Shown here: positions 11,891 through 24,300 of the stretch, piece by piece
How positions within the stretch are numbered: position 1 is the stretch's first letter
Layout: each line of letters begins with the position of its first letter
Assembly (NCBI GenBank): GCA_026008535.1
Contig: BRKX01000017.1
Span: forward strand, 4,220,501-4,284,500
Direction: 5' to 3'
DNA from: Perilla frutescens
Taxonomy: Eukaryota > Streptophyta > Magnoliopsida > Lamiales > Lamiaceae
DNA: 64,000 nucleotides
Made by a program: the position numbers and the translations under genes
The notes under the pieces: model-generated
Databases searched by the model: none
What the model saw: the letters and a program-made list of their open reading frames with translations, nothing else
What the model was told of the DNA's origin: nothing

Positions 11891-12059
11891 AATGAGAGTG
11901 ATGTTGAACAATGAATAAGCACGCTTCATTAATAGAAGCATCTAGGGAAATGAAGCGTCACTAGGGAACAGTAATGGGCGCGGGTCAATCGGGTAACATT
12001 AATGTGAGAGATGGGCCTTCAATGTATGGGCCGAACAAATGGGCCAGGAATGCCCAACA
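11427..12059 (-). repeat. Copia-1 5' LTR
   Basis: 633 bp, TGTAGGG...CCCAACA on the plus strand. It holds a (GA)n microsatellite at 11838-11886 absent from the other LTR. Confidence 0.85.
11838..11886 (+). repeat. (GA)n microsatellite
   Basis: About 20 near-perfect GA units within the Copia-1 5' LTR. The corresponding site in the 3' LTR (about 6750-6765) has only a few units, so the run expanded after insertion or shrank in the other copy. Confidence 0.9.
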
Positions 12060-12064
12060 AAACT

Positions 12065-12365
12065 AATGTCACAGCTAGAGCAGGTGTCACAATAGAAAGA
12101 GTATTAACATGTGGAAATAACTTTAGCATATTTAGGAACTGATGAGCATGCGGATACAATTTGATGCAAATAGTGTTTGCTAACTAACTAATATATATCA
12201 GATAAAATATTAAAAAATATTCTTATAGACATTAACTGTAAGAATATTTAAAAAAATAGTGTTTGCTAATTAACTAAGTAATATATATCAAATGAAATAT
12301 TTTAAGAGATTGCAAAGATAGAAATGGAGTTAAAGGCAATTGCTTGGCAGGAGCAATCAACATAT

Positions 12366-12399
<34 letters not shown>

Positions 12400-12565
12400 G
12401 CAGACATTCAATCAGAGATATTGCAGACAATTGGGCCCCATGGGGTGGGGCAACAATAAACCTCAGCAAATAGTAGTTTCTAGCTTACAAATTGAGCAAG
12501 ACCAGATGTATCTAAAACATGGAGAATTGTTTCTACTTGAAATAAAAATAAAAAAAGTTAGGTGA
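12065..12565. other. Intergenic spacer with microsatellite and a local duplication
   Basis: No gene supported. aatagtgtttgctaa occurs near 12168 and 12257, a degenerate duplication of about 90 bp. A compound (AC)n(AT)n run occupies about 12365-12399. The frame at 12344-12565 spans the microsatellite and has no domain. Confidence 0.5.
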
Positions 12566-14138
12566 TGTAACACCTTAATCTAAAAATATTATTTTAAATG
12601 AGATTAAATAATTTATAATGCATAAAAAAAATCTGAATATAATTATTTTCTCCTTTTTTTTTTCAAAAAGGAATAAATCTATTTTGACATAACCCAAAGA
12701 AATAACAAATGAGGCAACATGTAGAATCAAAATTTAAAATTTTAAGTACGATTGATAACTTAACCAGACCAACACAACTGAAATATTTACATCTCATATT
12801 CATCCAAAAACTCAAATTGCAAACCTAAAAGAGTTACTAGCAAAAATCATTTTAGGTATCTAGCTAGAAATATAAAATAAAGCGGAAACTTATATATACA
12901 TATGTATAATAAAAGTTTAATCCGTCATTCGACCTCCACTGCAACTCCAAGCTCATTTACCTGAAATGTTAAGTTTATGGGATGAGCATATATGAATATA
13001 CTCAGTGTGGAACGGTTATGCAAAATAATTTGTCCAAGTTGATATAAAATGATATACATGTGTATTATTCACTGATATATGAATAAGAATCGCACTGTGC
13101 TTCCAAGGATTAATTAAAACCGGAACCTATTTACGGTCCCTGGCGAAAATGATTGTGCACAATAGTGAGGTTAAATATGAAGGACAATTGAATAGACGGT
13201 CCAGTAACACTCACAAATGAATATGAAATCATACACGTCAAACAAATGACATCAACAAGGACAAAATGAAATCAACGGCATAATAAGTGAGAATCCCACA
13301 CCTTAATTGAATTTGAAGATCGACTCGAGCAAATAATAAAAAGTTAACGTCTTAGTCGCGCCGCACCTAAATATTAAATAAAGGAAATATATTCTATAAA
13401 ATTAATATTCAATTTCAAGAAAACAAATTAATTTAGATTAAAGTTATAAATATGATCATTGGAACATAATGACCAAACGATAAAAAAAAAAAAAAAAGTT
13501 TCTAATGAGATGAGCTGCTAACTATCTTTTCCAATAATAGTAGGTTCCATTTTCTAAACATGAACTATAATATTAAATATATTTAATGAAATCAATATAT
13601 ATATATATATATTAATCCAATAAATTTAACCAATGTATAAACAATACATATCCCTAAAGTTAATAAACATATTTCTACGATTGTTATTCCTAGTAAATAA
13701 TAATATTATTAATGTCATTACACATAAATAGTTTTAAAATAAGAAAAAGCCGATGAACATACATTTGATTAGTCAAATCTAATTATTCAATTTAACTTGA
13801 TTAAAAAAATATCTAAACAAACACTAACAATATTAGAAAATTAAAGATATATATACAAAAATACCACTCTATCTACAATTTTTTTTATTTCCTAATTTTA
13901 TATTGTGAGTTTAATCATTGCCTAAATTAAATTTTGGTTAGATTCACAATTAACAAAAATATCTAAACTTGATATATGTATTATTTAAATCTTCCGCAGC
14001 ATAATTACGGCTAATATAAAGTGGAATGAATTTGGGTTATATAAATTTAATATGTTGTTCTTGTTAAAATGATGGTGAAATATAATAAATTGATACTTGA
14101 ATACGTTTACGTCAATTAGATTGTAGGGAAACTAAATC
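12566..14138 (-). repeat. Gypsy-2 3' LTR, first piece (split by Gypsy-1)
   Basis: In minus orientation the piece ends ...GGTGTTACA at 12566, like the Gypsy-1 LTR end GTTGTTACA. Around 12950-13005 it has the order tgagtat, atgctcat, catttcaggta, then a G-rich stretch. This parallels the same positions of the Gypsy-1 LTR (cactgagtac, gtgctcat, ttttcaggttgag). It is interrupted at 14138 by Gypsy-1 and resumes at 28123. The sequence just before the break (about 14096-14138) is repeated at 31151-31193. Confidence 0.65.
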
Positions 14139-17100
14139 TGTAATACCCCAGATTTTTGAATGAGGTTTAGAGAATTGTTAATATTAGTTAATTAATTTAA
14201 GAAGGAATTTAATTAAGGTTAGCTATGATTGGATGTCAGTCACGACTTTTGGAGTCAGTCTTCGTAAAGATCGCCTTTTCGGAAAATATAATCTTAATTC
14301 TTTTATTGCCATTTATGGTCTCTTTAGAAAGGTTTTGACTCAAGGAGTACACCGGTATTTTCGGATTTCAAATCTGAGGTCATTTGAGTTCCCGGTGATG
14401 GAAAAACGTGTTTGAAAAGGGAAATGAATAGTAACTTTTGCGTGCGTTCGTGTTTTGAGAAATTAACGAAATCCTCCTCGATTATTCAAGTTCAGTTCTG
14501 TCAGGCCCCTTTTATGGGAAATGACTCAAGGATTCCGTTGGCGTTCACGGATTATCATTCTGAGGTCAATCAAACGCTCGGGAGCCGAATCTGTCAGTCT
14601 GAGTGAATAGTAAAAAGTAATTCCAAAAAGGGAATCTTTGCTCGTCTTTCTTCTGACAAACCCGTCTTCTTCACGAATCAAGTTGGTTCACTAGTGTTCG
14701 AGCCAATGAGTCTCCCGGTATTTTTAGATTTCGTGTCTGAAGTCATTTGGACCTCGACATCGAATAAAGCAGCTTTTAACCGAACCCGGGGTAGCTTTTG
14801 CAGTATTCCCGCACAGCAATGGCTTCCAAGGGAAGCCAAAGCTTTTCCTATATATAGGGGACCACCCCTTTAGCATTTCTTGCTCATTTACTCTTCCCTT
14901 CACTTCTAAATCGAGAGGGTGAAAAGCTTTGAAAGCCGAGAAGATTCTGTCGAAGTAAAAAGCGTTCTTCGTGAGTGTTCTTCAAGACGACGAGCGGAGT
15001 GGCGTGGAGGGAATGTGCTAGGGGCGCCGTTGAAATCGTAGCAGGCGGCTCTACCGCCATTGCGACTTGATGACACGCCGAGCTAACCACATTCCTTCGA
15101 CGCACCTGACCCCGTCCATTCTGGTTCGTCGGTCTCGATTCCATTTCTTTTTCGTCTTTAAATTCCGCATTTACTTTCCGTTCTTTACGTTCTTCGCGTT
15201 CTTCATTATTGCTCGTCTAAAAGTTACCTTTCGATTTTTGTTGAAATTCCAAGTTAATAACGTTTATATTATATTTCTCATTCTAATTCCGTTATTGTTA
15301 TTCTAAGAAGATTAACCTCGTTATTTCGTTAAATATTGTTCAAGACACATTTAACGATTTTGTCGTTAATCTAATTTAAAAGAGGATTATCGTGTTTATG
15401 TCGTTGTAATGCCAAAATTCCTTTTAAGTTAAAAGCATGTTGTTGCATGTTAAATTCAAGTACGTTGTTTTTATAAAATTTCGGGTTAATTGTTCTTCGT
15501 GTTCGTCGAAGAAATCAATGAACACGAAGAACAGTTGAAGAACACGTTCAAGGAACCCAGAAGAAGAGAGAGAGAAAAGAGAAGGTGAGAGAAAGCCCTG
15601 CGGGGGGGGAGGCGGCCCCGCGGCAGCGGGGTGCCCGCCGGGGCAAGGTAGCCCCGTGGCGCCCCCCCCCTTTTTCCGTGTTGTTTCCGTTTCGTTCGCC
15701 GATCTTTTCGGCTATTCCCGTACCCCTTCTTTTCGATCTTTTCGAGTCTTTTAAATTATGTTAGTTTCAAGCCATATTCAAGTTTAAATTATAGTAAGGT
15801 ATTCAAGTTAACTTCAATTTATTTCGAATAAGATATTCGAATTATTTTCCGTCTTAAAATTTAGAGATCGAGTCGAGGAGTTCCTTAAATAAATTAAACC
15901 ATTCTCGATCCCTTATTAAGTCAAAGTCGTGCTATCCATGTTAAGTCCTAGATAAGGAAATAATAATTGAGTATTATTTAATATCATGTTATAAGAAATC
16001 TTCGAAAGAGACCGCTAAGTCGATGATTCGACTTTTGTAGGAGGAATCGAGCCTCGGAGAAATACTAAGGAAAACCACCAGCTCATTGCCTCGTCTTCTG
16101 TTCCGTAATCAAGGTGGGTAAATCTATACTCATCCAAAGTTTGAGCTAATGAGCTCTAGAAGCATGTTAGGGCAAATGAGATATCCAATAAAGTATTTTT
16201 GCTCAGCCTGATTGATCTCTGTACAAGGAAGGAAGAAAGGAAGATATTATGTTTTACTTGAGCTCTAAAGCATGTTTAGAAATGTTAGAACAACTACAGT
16301 ATTGTTTATGCTTAGCATGAGATATTTAGAATTCTCTTTAGCTCCGAATCCTATTTGTTTACGTTCTTTTCCTGTAATTCAATGTTTATGCTTGATTAGC
16401 TCTCAGAATTAAGAATTAAGGTTTGCCTTGTTAGGGTAGCATTAAACCCTTTGTAGGCCAAGAACATGTAGAATTAAAGGATTAGCATTAGACGTTGTTC
16501 TAAGCTTGGTATTGCTAGCAAGGATAAGAAAGGAAGGAACTTAGCCTCTCACTTAAGCAGGATATGAGCTCGGAGCCATTAAGGGAGTCACTGCTGGGTT
16601 TTTTCCTCGCAAACTCATTCGGATATTTGAGGTAACCCCTCTTCTATCATATGGTATGCCTAAGGGTACAGTTGACGTCAGGTTTGAGCCAAGATGGGCC
16701 CAAAGAAAAAGAAAAGCTTTTACGGATATGGAGAGGGCTTTAGCATTTTGCTCTCCATATACCGTCAGATGATTGTTGGATATCTTGAGGTTTATTAAAG
16801 TGTTTTATTAAAACCCACTGAGTACATTAGTGCTCATGCCCCCTCTTTTTCAAATGTTTTCAGGTTGAGATGATGAGGATGTTGGTGGCTGTGGATGTGG
16901 GTTGGCTGCCAAGACCGTTTTACTATTATTAATATTTCCTTGGAATCCCACTATGTGATTTGCTACTCTGAGACACTCTTTCTAATTACGTTTTAAGTCT
17001 TATTATAATTACCCAGACTCTATGAATAATCTCCCAGATATAATTACCTGAGCATAAGATGCATACTAAGTTCTATTTCTACTACTCGAGTATGATTTCC

Positions 17101-17338
17101 TTTCGTCTAATCAATGGGTTTGCATGTATTATTAACTATCATCGTCAATGCTGAATAGTATTCGTCTGTCCGTTTCATTTATCGTCTAGCAAAAGTAAAT
17201 ATGAGTATTCCCGTCTAATCCCCAAAGTCATATCTCGATTGTCAAAACATCCTGTTAATCTTCCATTTTACCTCATTAACCCTTTAATGACACCCTGTCC
17301 CCACTCATAAACCCCTATCTCGGGACCGAGTTGTTACA
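14139..17338 (+). repeat. Gypsy-1 5' LTR (3.2 kb)
   Basis: Runs TGTAATACCCC...GTTGTTACA. It contains a TATA-like box at about 14849, a GC-rich block at 15598-15672 and no believable gene. Short open frames at 14233-14606 and 15067-15306 recur in the other LTR and have no domain. Confidence 0.92.
14848..14858 (+). promoter_or_regulatory. Probable LTR TATA box (U3 promoter)
   Basis: ctatatataggg about 710 bp into the LTR, followed by pyrimidine-rich DNA. The same motif sits at about 25652 in the 3' LTR. The diverged Gypsy-4 LTR has tataaata at the matching position (37338). Conservation across the three supports a core promoter. Confidence 0.5.
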
Positions 17339-17340
17339 GT

Positions 17341-17353
17341 TGGTATCAGAGAC
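17341..17353 (+). other. Gypsy-1 primer-binding site
   Basis: TGGTATCAGAGAC two bases after the LTR end, matching the initiator-Met tRNA complement at its first 11 bases. Confidence 0.85.
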
Positions 17354-17883
17354 AGGTTTGCAAAATTGTAGGCCTGTCTTTGTTTGAATTGAGATAAGTA
17401 TATATGTATGCATAAGTTGTTCCTCGATAAGTGAAACCAGCAACCCACAGCTCGCCATCACCCTCGTATCTTCAACCAAAAATCAAGGTATGATAGTATA
17501 GAAATTCTGGATTTTGGATTTTGATTTTTGGAATACAGGAAAGGAAAAGATTTGAGCAAGCATACCTGTTTTATGGATAAGAGAAAAACCGTGAGAATGA
17601 AATTCCAAGTAAAAGGTGTTCGGGTAAGACGATCTCTGAATGAAAAGTTTGTGAAAGATTTCTCGATCCCAAAAGGTTTGCATTTGTACTCAAAAATTTT
17701 GACTCAACGAAAAGGTAAACTTATATATTAAAGACCATGGGCACTGAAATTTTTCTTATTAAAACGTCAACTGCTTCAAAAAGGAACTATGCATGCAAGA
17801 TAAAATCTAGACGATAGTATGATCTCAGGAGAACTTTAGGTCTCCCTTTTATAATCTAGACTGATTAAGCTATTCTCTTCTAG
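17354..17883 (+). other. Gypsy-1 leader
   Basis: About 530 bp between the primer site and the extra ORF. The frame at 17528-17731 has no recognisable domain. Confidence 0.5.
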
Positions 17884-18651
17884 ATGGTTAAGCGTCGTTT
17901 GACTGCTAGGAAGAGCGTACCTCTTTTTTGCTCGGTTCAAGAAAGAGTTGAAAGGTTCAGACAAGAGACTTGGGATGGTAACGAGCAATTGTTGTCCTTC
18001 ATGGCAAGGTACCTAGAAAGGTGGGCCTGGGCTAATGGTTATGGAGGAGAGCCTGGGAGTGTATCTGACTTGGAGACCTGCATTCGCATGTGCGAGCACG
18101 CACCGCCCGCTTGGAGGCCTACAATGTACCTCATCTTGCAAAGGATTATCACCCGTGATCCCGTAACATATGCTGAAATCAGGAATCTGACGGAGTTCTC
18201 CTCAGCCTTAATGGCCCGTTGGGTGACGGAGTATGGCCACGTGCAAGCTTTAGCCGAGCAGCAAGCAACCGAGCAAAACCCTTCTCTCGCGGTAGAGCTA
18301 GAATTGCAACGGGCGACTCTCAACAGTCCTCCTGGATTCCAAGCACCTCGTCCTCAACATGAAGGAGCCTCATGAGCGGGACCCTCAAATGTCCGGGTCG
18401 TGAACCACCCCGAGTCCCTGTTTTCTTGCACTCCTCAAATGAACCAGTGGACCCCTGCTTACGCTTCTCAGAGTCTGGGGCAATGTATGTCCCATCAGTA
18501 CCCCGAAGGGAATGTTCACATGAGAACATTCAAGTTCAGCATTCCCGAGACAGTTGAAGATGAGGAAGAAGACGAAGACCCGGAAGAAGGAGGCGAGGAG
18601 GAAGTAGGGTCGCCTTGCAAGGGAAAGGGAAAGGCTCCAGCCTACAATTAA
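17884..18651 (+). pseudogene. Extra ORF upstream of gag in Gypsy-1 (function unknown)
   Basis: The start ATG follows tctag at 17884. The frame runs about 255 codons to TAA at 18649-18651, broken only by one TGA at 18373-18375 and continuing in the same frame. The product begins with a basic stretch (MVKRRLTARKS). A probably helical body follows with Trp/Tyr/Cys residues (RYLERWAWANGYG, CIRMCEHAPPAWRP), then a Pro/Gln-rich region. It ends with an acidic block (VEDEEEDEDPEEGG) and a basic KGKGKAP tail. It lacks the Gag matrix/capsid pattern and zinc knuckle, which lie in the next gene. Homologous frames occur in Gypsy-3 (35887-36629, minus) and Gypsy-4 (37966-38355 plus 47733-48055). I do not recognise the family. 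Position and persistence suggest a real additional protein, as seen upstream of gag in some other plant Gypsy lineages (Ogre). Confidence 0.7.
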
Positions 18652-18980
18652 GCCGTAGTAGGAGGTGTAGGAGGTGTTGCTGTTAGAACACCTAGTTGTC
18701 TAATTCATCTGTCTATCTGTTATCTAATATCCGCTTTAACCAAGACTCTGATATGTAATTAATGCTTTAGATTTCTAAAACTCTAAATGTGGCAGTGAAT
18801 TTTCCAATAGACTGCCATATCTCGATGTAACCGATAACCTATTCTATCGATGCCAAAAGTCCTCTTAATGAGGCAATTTTCCCATTATGTGTGAATGGCG
18901 TTTAAATTTCCACCTTATCAAAAGGCATCCTTGCAAATGCGCGAATTCAATCAAGTGTCGTTAATATCTAGTTCTTTAGG

Positions 18981-21393
18981 ATACCGCCCTGAAGACGTCA
19001 AGTTGAGAACGAAGATGAGAATGAACCTGAACAAGCTCCAAACCCCGGACCAAGAGCCGAAAGTGTGTTTCTTAAACACAACCCTCCATCGTTTAATGGT
19101 TTAGGAGATCCAATGGACGCTGAAAAATGGGTTCGCTCCTTAGAAAGAATTTTTGATTTCATAGCCTGTTCAGAAGAGGAGAAGTTAAACTGTGCTCTTT
19201 TTATGCTGATGGATGATGCAGACTACTGGTTGGAGTCCGTTCGAAGAACCATAACCCCAGATCAATGGGAAGACTATAGTTGGGAAGATTTCAAGCATGA
19301 TTGATAAACATAGCTTTTACATGCATTTGAGGAGTTTTATGGTTCATATTCGAAGATTAATGCATGTGTTTGTTGAGGTTTTATACTAGTTTCGAGTTTC
19401 CGTGTGCTATTTGATGTTTTGGTGTTTCTTGTGCAAGTTTGAGCTGAATTTGAGATTTATCCAAGATCCAATTCAAGGAGAAAAGTTACTATAAAGATAG
19501 AGGATCAAGATTGGATCGCAACGCAACTTGAATTGGGTCAATCGGACGAGAAACGAAGGAGAACGGAGCGAAACGGTGGAGGCGCGCGGAGCTGCAGGAC
19601 AACCCGCCGACCGGCGGGTTGAGGCCGCCGACCGGCGACCAGAACGGCGGTTTTCACTATTTTGGCCGCCGATCCAGCCGCCGATCGGCGGGTGGGGGCC
19701 GCCGGTCGGTGGGGCTTCACTTACGGATCGGCGGGGTCGACATTTTTGGCCCTTGGGACGCGTTTTCGGCCCACGAACTCATCTTTCGGCCCGGATTTTC
19801 GATACCTAGTATATATAGGATTGTCTTGGACGAATTTTACATACTTTTTCATTATTTTAAAGTTCCAAACTTATTTTACTTTCGAGGTTTGCTGTGGACA
19901 TTCAAGAATGAAGAATTGAAGTTTTATTCAATGAATCGTCATTCCGGTTTTTCTATTCTATTGCACATTTATTTTATGTCAATGTTTATTGTTATTTCTA
20001 TTATTTCTGTGGTTTTAATTATGCGTGAGTAGTCTTTTATTAATTCTAGGGTTTGCAAAGCATGATTGAAGCTATGTATTTAATTTAATCTTGTTATTTT
20101 TTCCTTCCGATTATTGTGTTCAAATGTTCAAGAGCTTTTGATTTCATGCTTAATTACTAATCACAATTAATGCATGCTAGCTAGTTAATTTGAGTCCTGG
20201 CGGAGATAATTAATTAGTGGGATTAATTGAATAATTTGATACACGTTCTAAGGAATCTGTAGGGGAATTTAAATATGTGGTTCTATCGGGAGTTAGTAAA
20301 TTAACCTAGAGACGAAAGTAATAGGTTATTTGTTAATCTGCTTCTACCTTGAGACCTGGCGGAGATAGGTAGATATATTTCTGATTCCTCACCTTTAATT
20401 GGATTAAAATTGGGAAAGATTAGGATTAAATTGAATCATACTGGATACATGTGTGCTGCATTCCCTAGGATTAGTATTTCATTAATTGTTTGAGTTTGAT
20501 TATTTGCTTAGTTTATTTACTTGTGTTTATTTGGTTCTATTTCTGTTCTTTTATTTTATTTAAATTCGTGCCTAGTTTTAGTAAACTCATAAATTGGTAG
20601 TCTGGATAATAGAGAGTTGTTAGTTAGTACTCAGTATTGTCAAATAATCAGTCCCTGTGGATACGATACTCGATTCGCTTGCTATATTGCATTGTCCTGT
20701 GTTAGTTGCAGTTTAGTGCATAATAAATAGTGCATCAATGATCTGTACCAGAAGTATATTCCGGATTGTTATCGAGAGGCAAAGGAGATGGAGTTTTGGA
20801 ATCTAAAGCAAGGGAACAAGACAGTGTCAGAATATGATAGAGAATTCAACCAATTGTCAAGGCATGCTCCACATCTAGTGGACACAGACGGGAAGAAAGC
20901 ACGCAAGTTCAAGAAAGGACTCAGATCCAAAATTGGCATAGCCCTCGCTGGGCAAGAAGACATGTCCTATGCTCGAACCTTAGCCAAAGCATTGAGCATA
21001 GAGGCCATCCTCCCTCGAGAGAAAATTCAACCCTCTCAGTCATCTAGTGATCCAAAGGGAAAAAGGAAGTGGGAAGGAGGAAGAAGAGATGACAGAGGAA
21101 AGAAACCCCACTGACAAAGGCGAGAGTCGGGGGTGCCTCGAAGTCAGCCTGGAAACACCCCTAGCTTTAGGCCGTGTCAAAGGTGCGGAAGAATGCATTC
21201 TGGAGTCTGCTGAGCAAATCTAACTGGGTGCTACAACTGTGGTGAAGAGGGGCACTTCAAGAGAGAATGTCCTAAAGGAAACAACAGACGATCTCAAACA
21301 CCACAACAACCCCTATACCCGCAACCACTTCAGCAACTTCCTGGAAACCAGCCAAGACTGCAGCAAGGAGGACCTCAGGGTCAAAGGCCGGGG
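18981..21393 (+). pseudogene. Gypsy-1 gag, disrupted
   Basis: By comparison with Gypsy-4 (ATG at 48432) the start codon here has become ATA (18981-18983), and a stop follows at 18990-18992. The frame then encodes a retrotransposon Gag: FLKHNPPSFNGLGDPMDAEKW, a WE..R..ITPDQW segment, and after the insertion EFWNLKQGNKTVSEYDREF. The CCHC knuckle CYNCGEEGHFKREC is near 21230-21271. A solo LTR (19302-20737) with its 5-bp duplication interrupts the gene. Further stops are at 21112-21114 and 21211-21213. Gag forms the particle that packages element RNA. Confidence 0.85.
19302..20737. mobile_element. Solo LTR of another Gypsy-type family inside Gypsy-1 gag
   Basis: The segment runs TGATAAACAT...AGTGCATCA with short inverted ends TGAT/ATCA. 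It is flanked by a perfect 5-bp duplication ATGAT (19297-19301 and 20738-20742). Gag reads up to the left border and resumes right after the right one. The late motif cagtccctgtggatacgata is typical of the 3' part of some Tat/Athila-like LTRs, which supports but does not prove that origin. There are no coding domains. Solo LTRs arise by recombination between the two LTRs of an integrated element. Confidence 0.85.
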
Positions 21394-24300
21394 ATGAACC
21401 CAAGACCGAGCCAAGGACGAGATCAAAGGTCCAACCAAGGACAGAGGCCGCCACAGCCGGCTCGTACTTATGCTCTCAATCAGCAGCAAGCTGCTAAGGC
21501 TCCAGGTAATCTAGCAAGTATGATTACCCTCTTCGAGACGCCAGTTTTAGCTCTCTTCGATACTGGAGCATCGCATTCGTTTATAGCTGAGTCTGTTTGT
21601 AAGAAACTGAAGATAAAACCTGAGAATACTGAGAATGCTCTTGAGATAAGTATCCCCTCTGGAAAGAAAATGATGTCTAAGAAGATTTGCTCTAACCTAG
21701 TATTGAACATAGAAGAGGAAAACTTTAAGTCAAATCTTTATGTGATAAAGATTCAGGACTTCGACATAATCCTAGGAATGGATTGGTTAGCCTCAGCTTA
21801 TGCTTCCATAAGCTGCCCTGAGACAGAAGTAGTGTTTCGACCACCCGGGAAACCCGAGGTGAAGATCTACGGATCAAGGCTGGGAACCAAAATCCCAGTG
21901 ATATCCGCCCTGAAGGCCACTAAGATGATAAGGAAGAAAAACTGCCAAGCCTTTCTAGTAAATCTGATAAGAAAGGAGGAAGGGGAGCTTTCCATTGAAG
22001 ACGTTCCGGTCGTAAGGGAATATCCCGACGTATTCCCAAAGGAGCTACCAGGACTGCCTCCAGACAAGCAAGTGGAATTCACTATCAAATTGGAACCAGG
22101 AGCCACCCCAGTTTCGAAAGCCCCCTACAGAATGGCGCCTAAGGAGTTGCAAGAACTCAAGGTTCAACTGCAAGAGTTGCTAGACCTAGGTTTTATCCAA
22201 CCTAGTGTGTCGCCTTGGGGAGCTCCAATCTTATTTGTAAAGAAGAAGGATGGTACACTGAGAATGTGCATCGACTATAGGGAGCTCAATAAGCTAACCA
22301 TCAAAAATCGATACCCTCTCCCAAGAATAGATGATCTCTTCGATCAGCTCAAGGGAGCAAGTGTCTTCTCCAAGATAGACTTGAGATCTGGGTACCATCA
22401 GTTGAAGATCCAAAAGGAAGATGTCCCTAAAACCGCTTTTAGAACTCGCTATGGGCATTACGAGTTTGTGGTAATGCCATCCGGATTAACCAACGCTCCA
22501 TCAGTGTTCATGGATTTAATGAACCGAGTTTTCCACCCGTACCTGGATACGTTTGTCTTAGTCTTCATAGATGACATCCTTGTCTATTCCAAGGATGAAG
22601 AAGAACATCAGGAGCACCTAAGAGTGGTTCTGGAGACGTTAAGAAGAGAAAGGCTTTATACTAAATTCAGCAAGTGTGAGTTTTGGCTCAAAGAGGTTGC
22701 GTTTTTAGGTCATATAGTCTCGGTAGAAGGAATCAAAGTAGATCCAGCCAAGATTGAAGCTGTAAGCAACTAGAAGTCTCCAAGAAGCGTGAACGAAGTA
22801 AGAAGTTTCCTAGGACTCGCTGGATACTACCGCAGATTCATTGAAAGGTTCTCGACCATATCCAAACCTATAACGCGGTTGCTAAAGAAGGACTCCAAGT
22901 TCAAATGGACGCCTGAGTGTGAGGAAAGTTTTCAAACCTTGAAGAAGATGCTAACCACAGCCCCTGTATTAGCCATTCCGGAAGGGAATGAAGATTTTGT
23001 GATTTACGCCGACGCATCGAGGAAAGGATTAGGATGCGTGCTAATGCAGAGAGGATAGGTGATTGCTTATGCTTCCAGACAGCTTAAGAATCACGAGCAG
23101 AACTACCCGATGCATGACTTGGAGCTAGCAGCTGTCGTTCATGCACTGAAGATCTGGAGGCACTACCTCTACGGAGCCAAGTGTGAGATCTTCTCAGATC
23201 ACCAGAGCTTGAAGTATTTCTTCGAGCAAAAGGATCTTAACATGAGGCAAAGAAGATGGCTAGAACTCGTGAAAGATTATGACTGCACGATTCACTACCA
23301 CCTGGGCAAGGCCAATGTGGTAGCAGATGCCCTAAGTAGGAAGGAGAAGGCAGAGTTAGAACTCATCTTAGCTAAGGAGGATCTTCGCAAAGAATTCGAG
23401 AAGTTAAGGATTGAGGTGTTAACACCACCCGAAACTATTCAAGCTCAAGTTGCCATGATAGTCGCTCAACCCGACCTAAGGCAAAGGATAATTGAAGCCC
23501 AGAGAGGAGATGAGTTTCTTGAAAAGAAAAGGGTAAGCACGATCTGATAGCTCGCAAGATTTCGCGGAAGCCGCCGATAACGCGCTCTTATTCAAGGGAA
23601 GACTCTGCGTGCCATGCAAAGAAGAACTAAAAGAGGAAATCATGTGCGAAGCACATAACACGCCATATACAGCACATCCCGGAAGCACCAAGATGTACCA
23701 AGACCTCAAGAGAAATTTCTGGTGGAACAACATGAAGAGAGAAATAGCTGCCTTTGTGGAAAGGCGTTTAAACTACCAACAAGTGAAAGCTTTGCATCAA
23801 AAACCTTCTGGTTTGCTTCAACCCTTGGAAATCCCTGAATGGAAGTGGGATCATATCAATATGGACTTTGTCATAGGATTGCCAAATTCTAAGCGGGGGA
23901 ATACCGCTATTTGGGTAATCGTGGATCGATTATCTAAATCAGCACATTTTGTTGCCGGTAAAATGACGGACGGGCTAGATCAATTAGCCCAGTTGTATAT
24001 TAAGGAAGTTTTGCGTCTGCACGGAGTGCCGATCTCGATTACATCGGACCGTGATTCAAGGTTTACATCAAGATTCTGGAGGAGCCTACAAGATGCAATG
24101 GGATCAAAGCTCAATTTCAGCACGGCATTCCATCCTCAAACGGATGGCCAGTCCGAAAAGACTATCCAGATTCTGGAAGACATGCTTAGAGGAGTCGTCA
24201 TCGATCAAGGAGGCAGTTGGGAAGAGTTGTTGCCTTTGGTAGAATTTGCCTACAACAACAGCTACCAATCATCGATTGGCATGGCTCCTTATGAAGCCCT

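Larger units (their letters stand above)
6361..12059 (-). mobile_element. Ty1/Copia LTR retrotransposon (Copia-1), complete borders, decayed interior
   Basis: Two LTRs (6361-6937 and 11427-12059) share sequence throughout and both run TGTA...CCCAACA on the plus strand. The 5-bp target duplication AAACT is perfect (6356-6360 and 12060-12064). The element reads on the minus strand: primer site complement at 11413-11425, gag fragment, RT/RNase H, then the polypurine tract at 6938-6952. The LTRs differ at many positions and by a 26-bp deletion, so the insertion is fairly old. Protease and most of integrase are absent; an unrelated 1.4-kb segment sits in their place. Confidence 0.9.

Noticed and set aside
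14233..14606. Open frames repeated in both Gypsy-1 LTRs (and a shortened one at 36914)
   Set aside because: Repetition is explained by LTR duplication. Length and amino-acid pattern are not preserved in the diverged Gypsy-4 LTR.
17528..17731. 67-codon frame in the Gypsy-1 leader
   Set aside because: Short, no domain, and no counterpart could be seen in Gypsy-3 or -4, where the leader is deleted.
19528..19809. 93-codon GC-rich frame within the solo LTR
   Set aside because: Arg/Pro/Gly-rich and overlapped by open frames in two other frames. It lies entirely in the LTR, with no domain.
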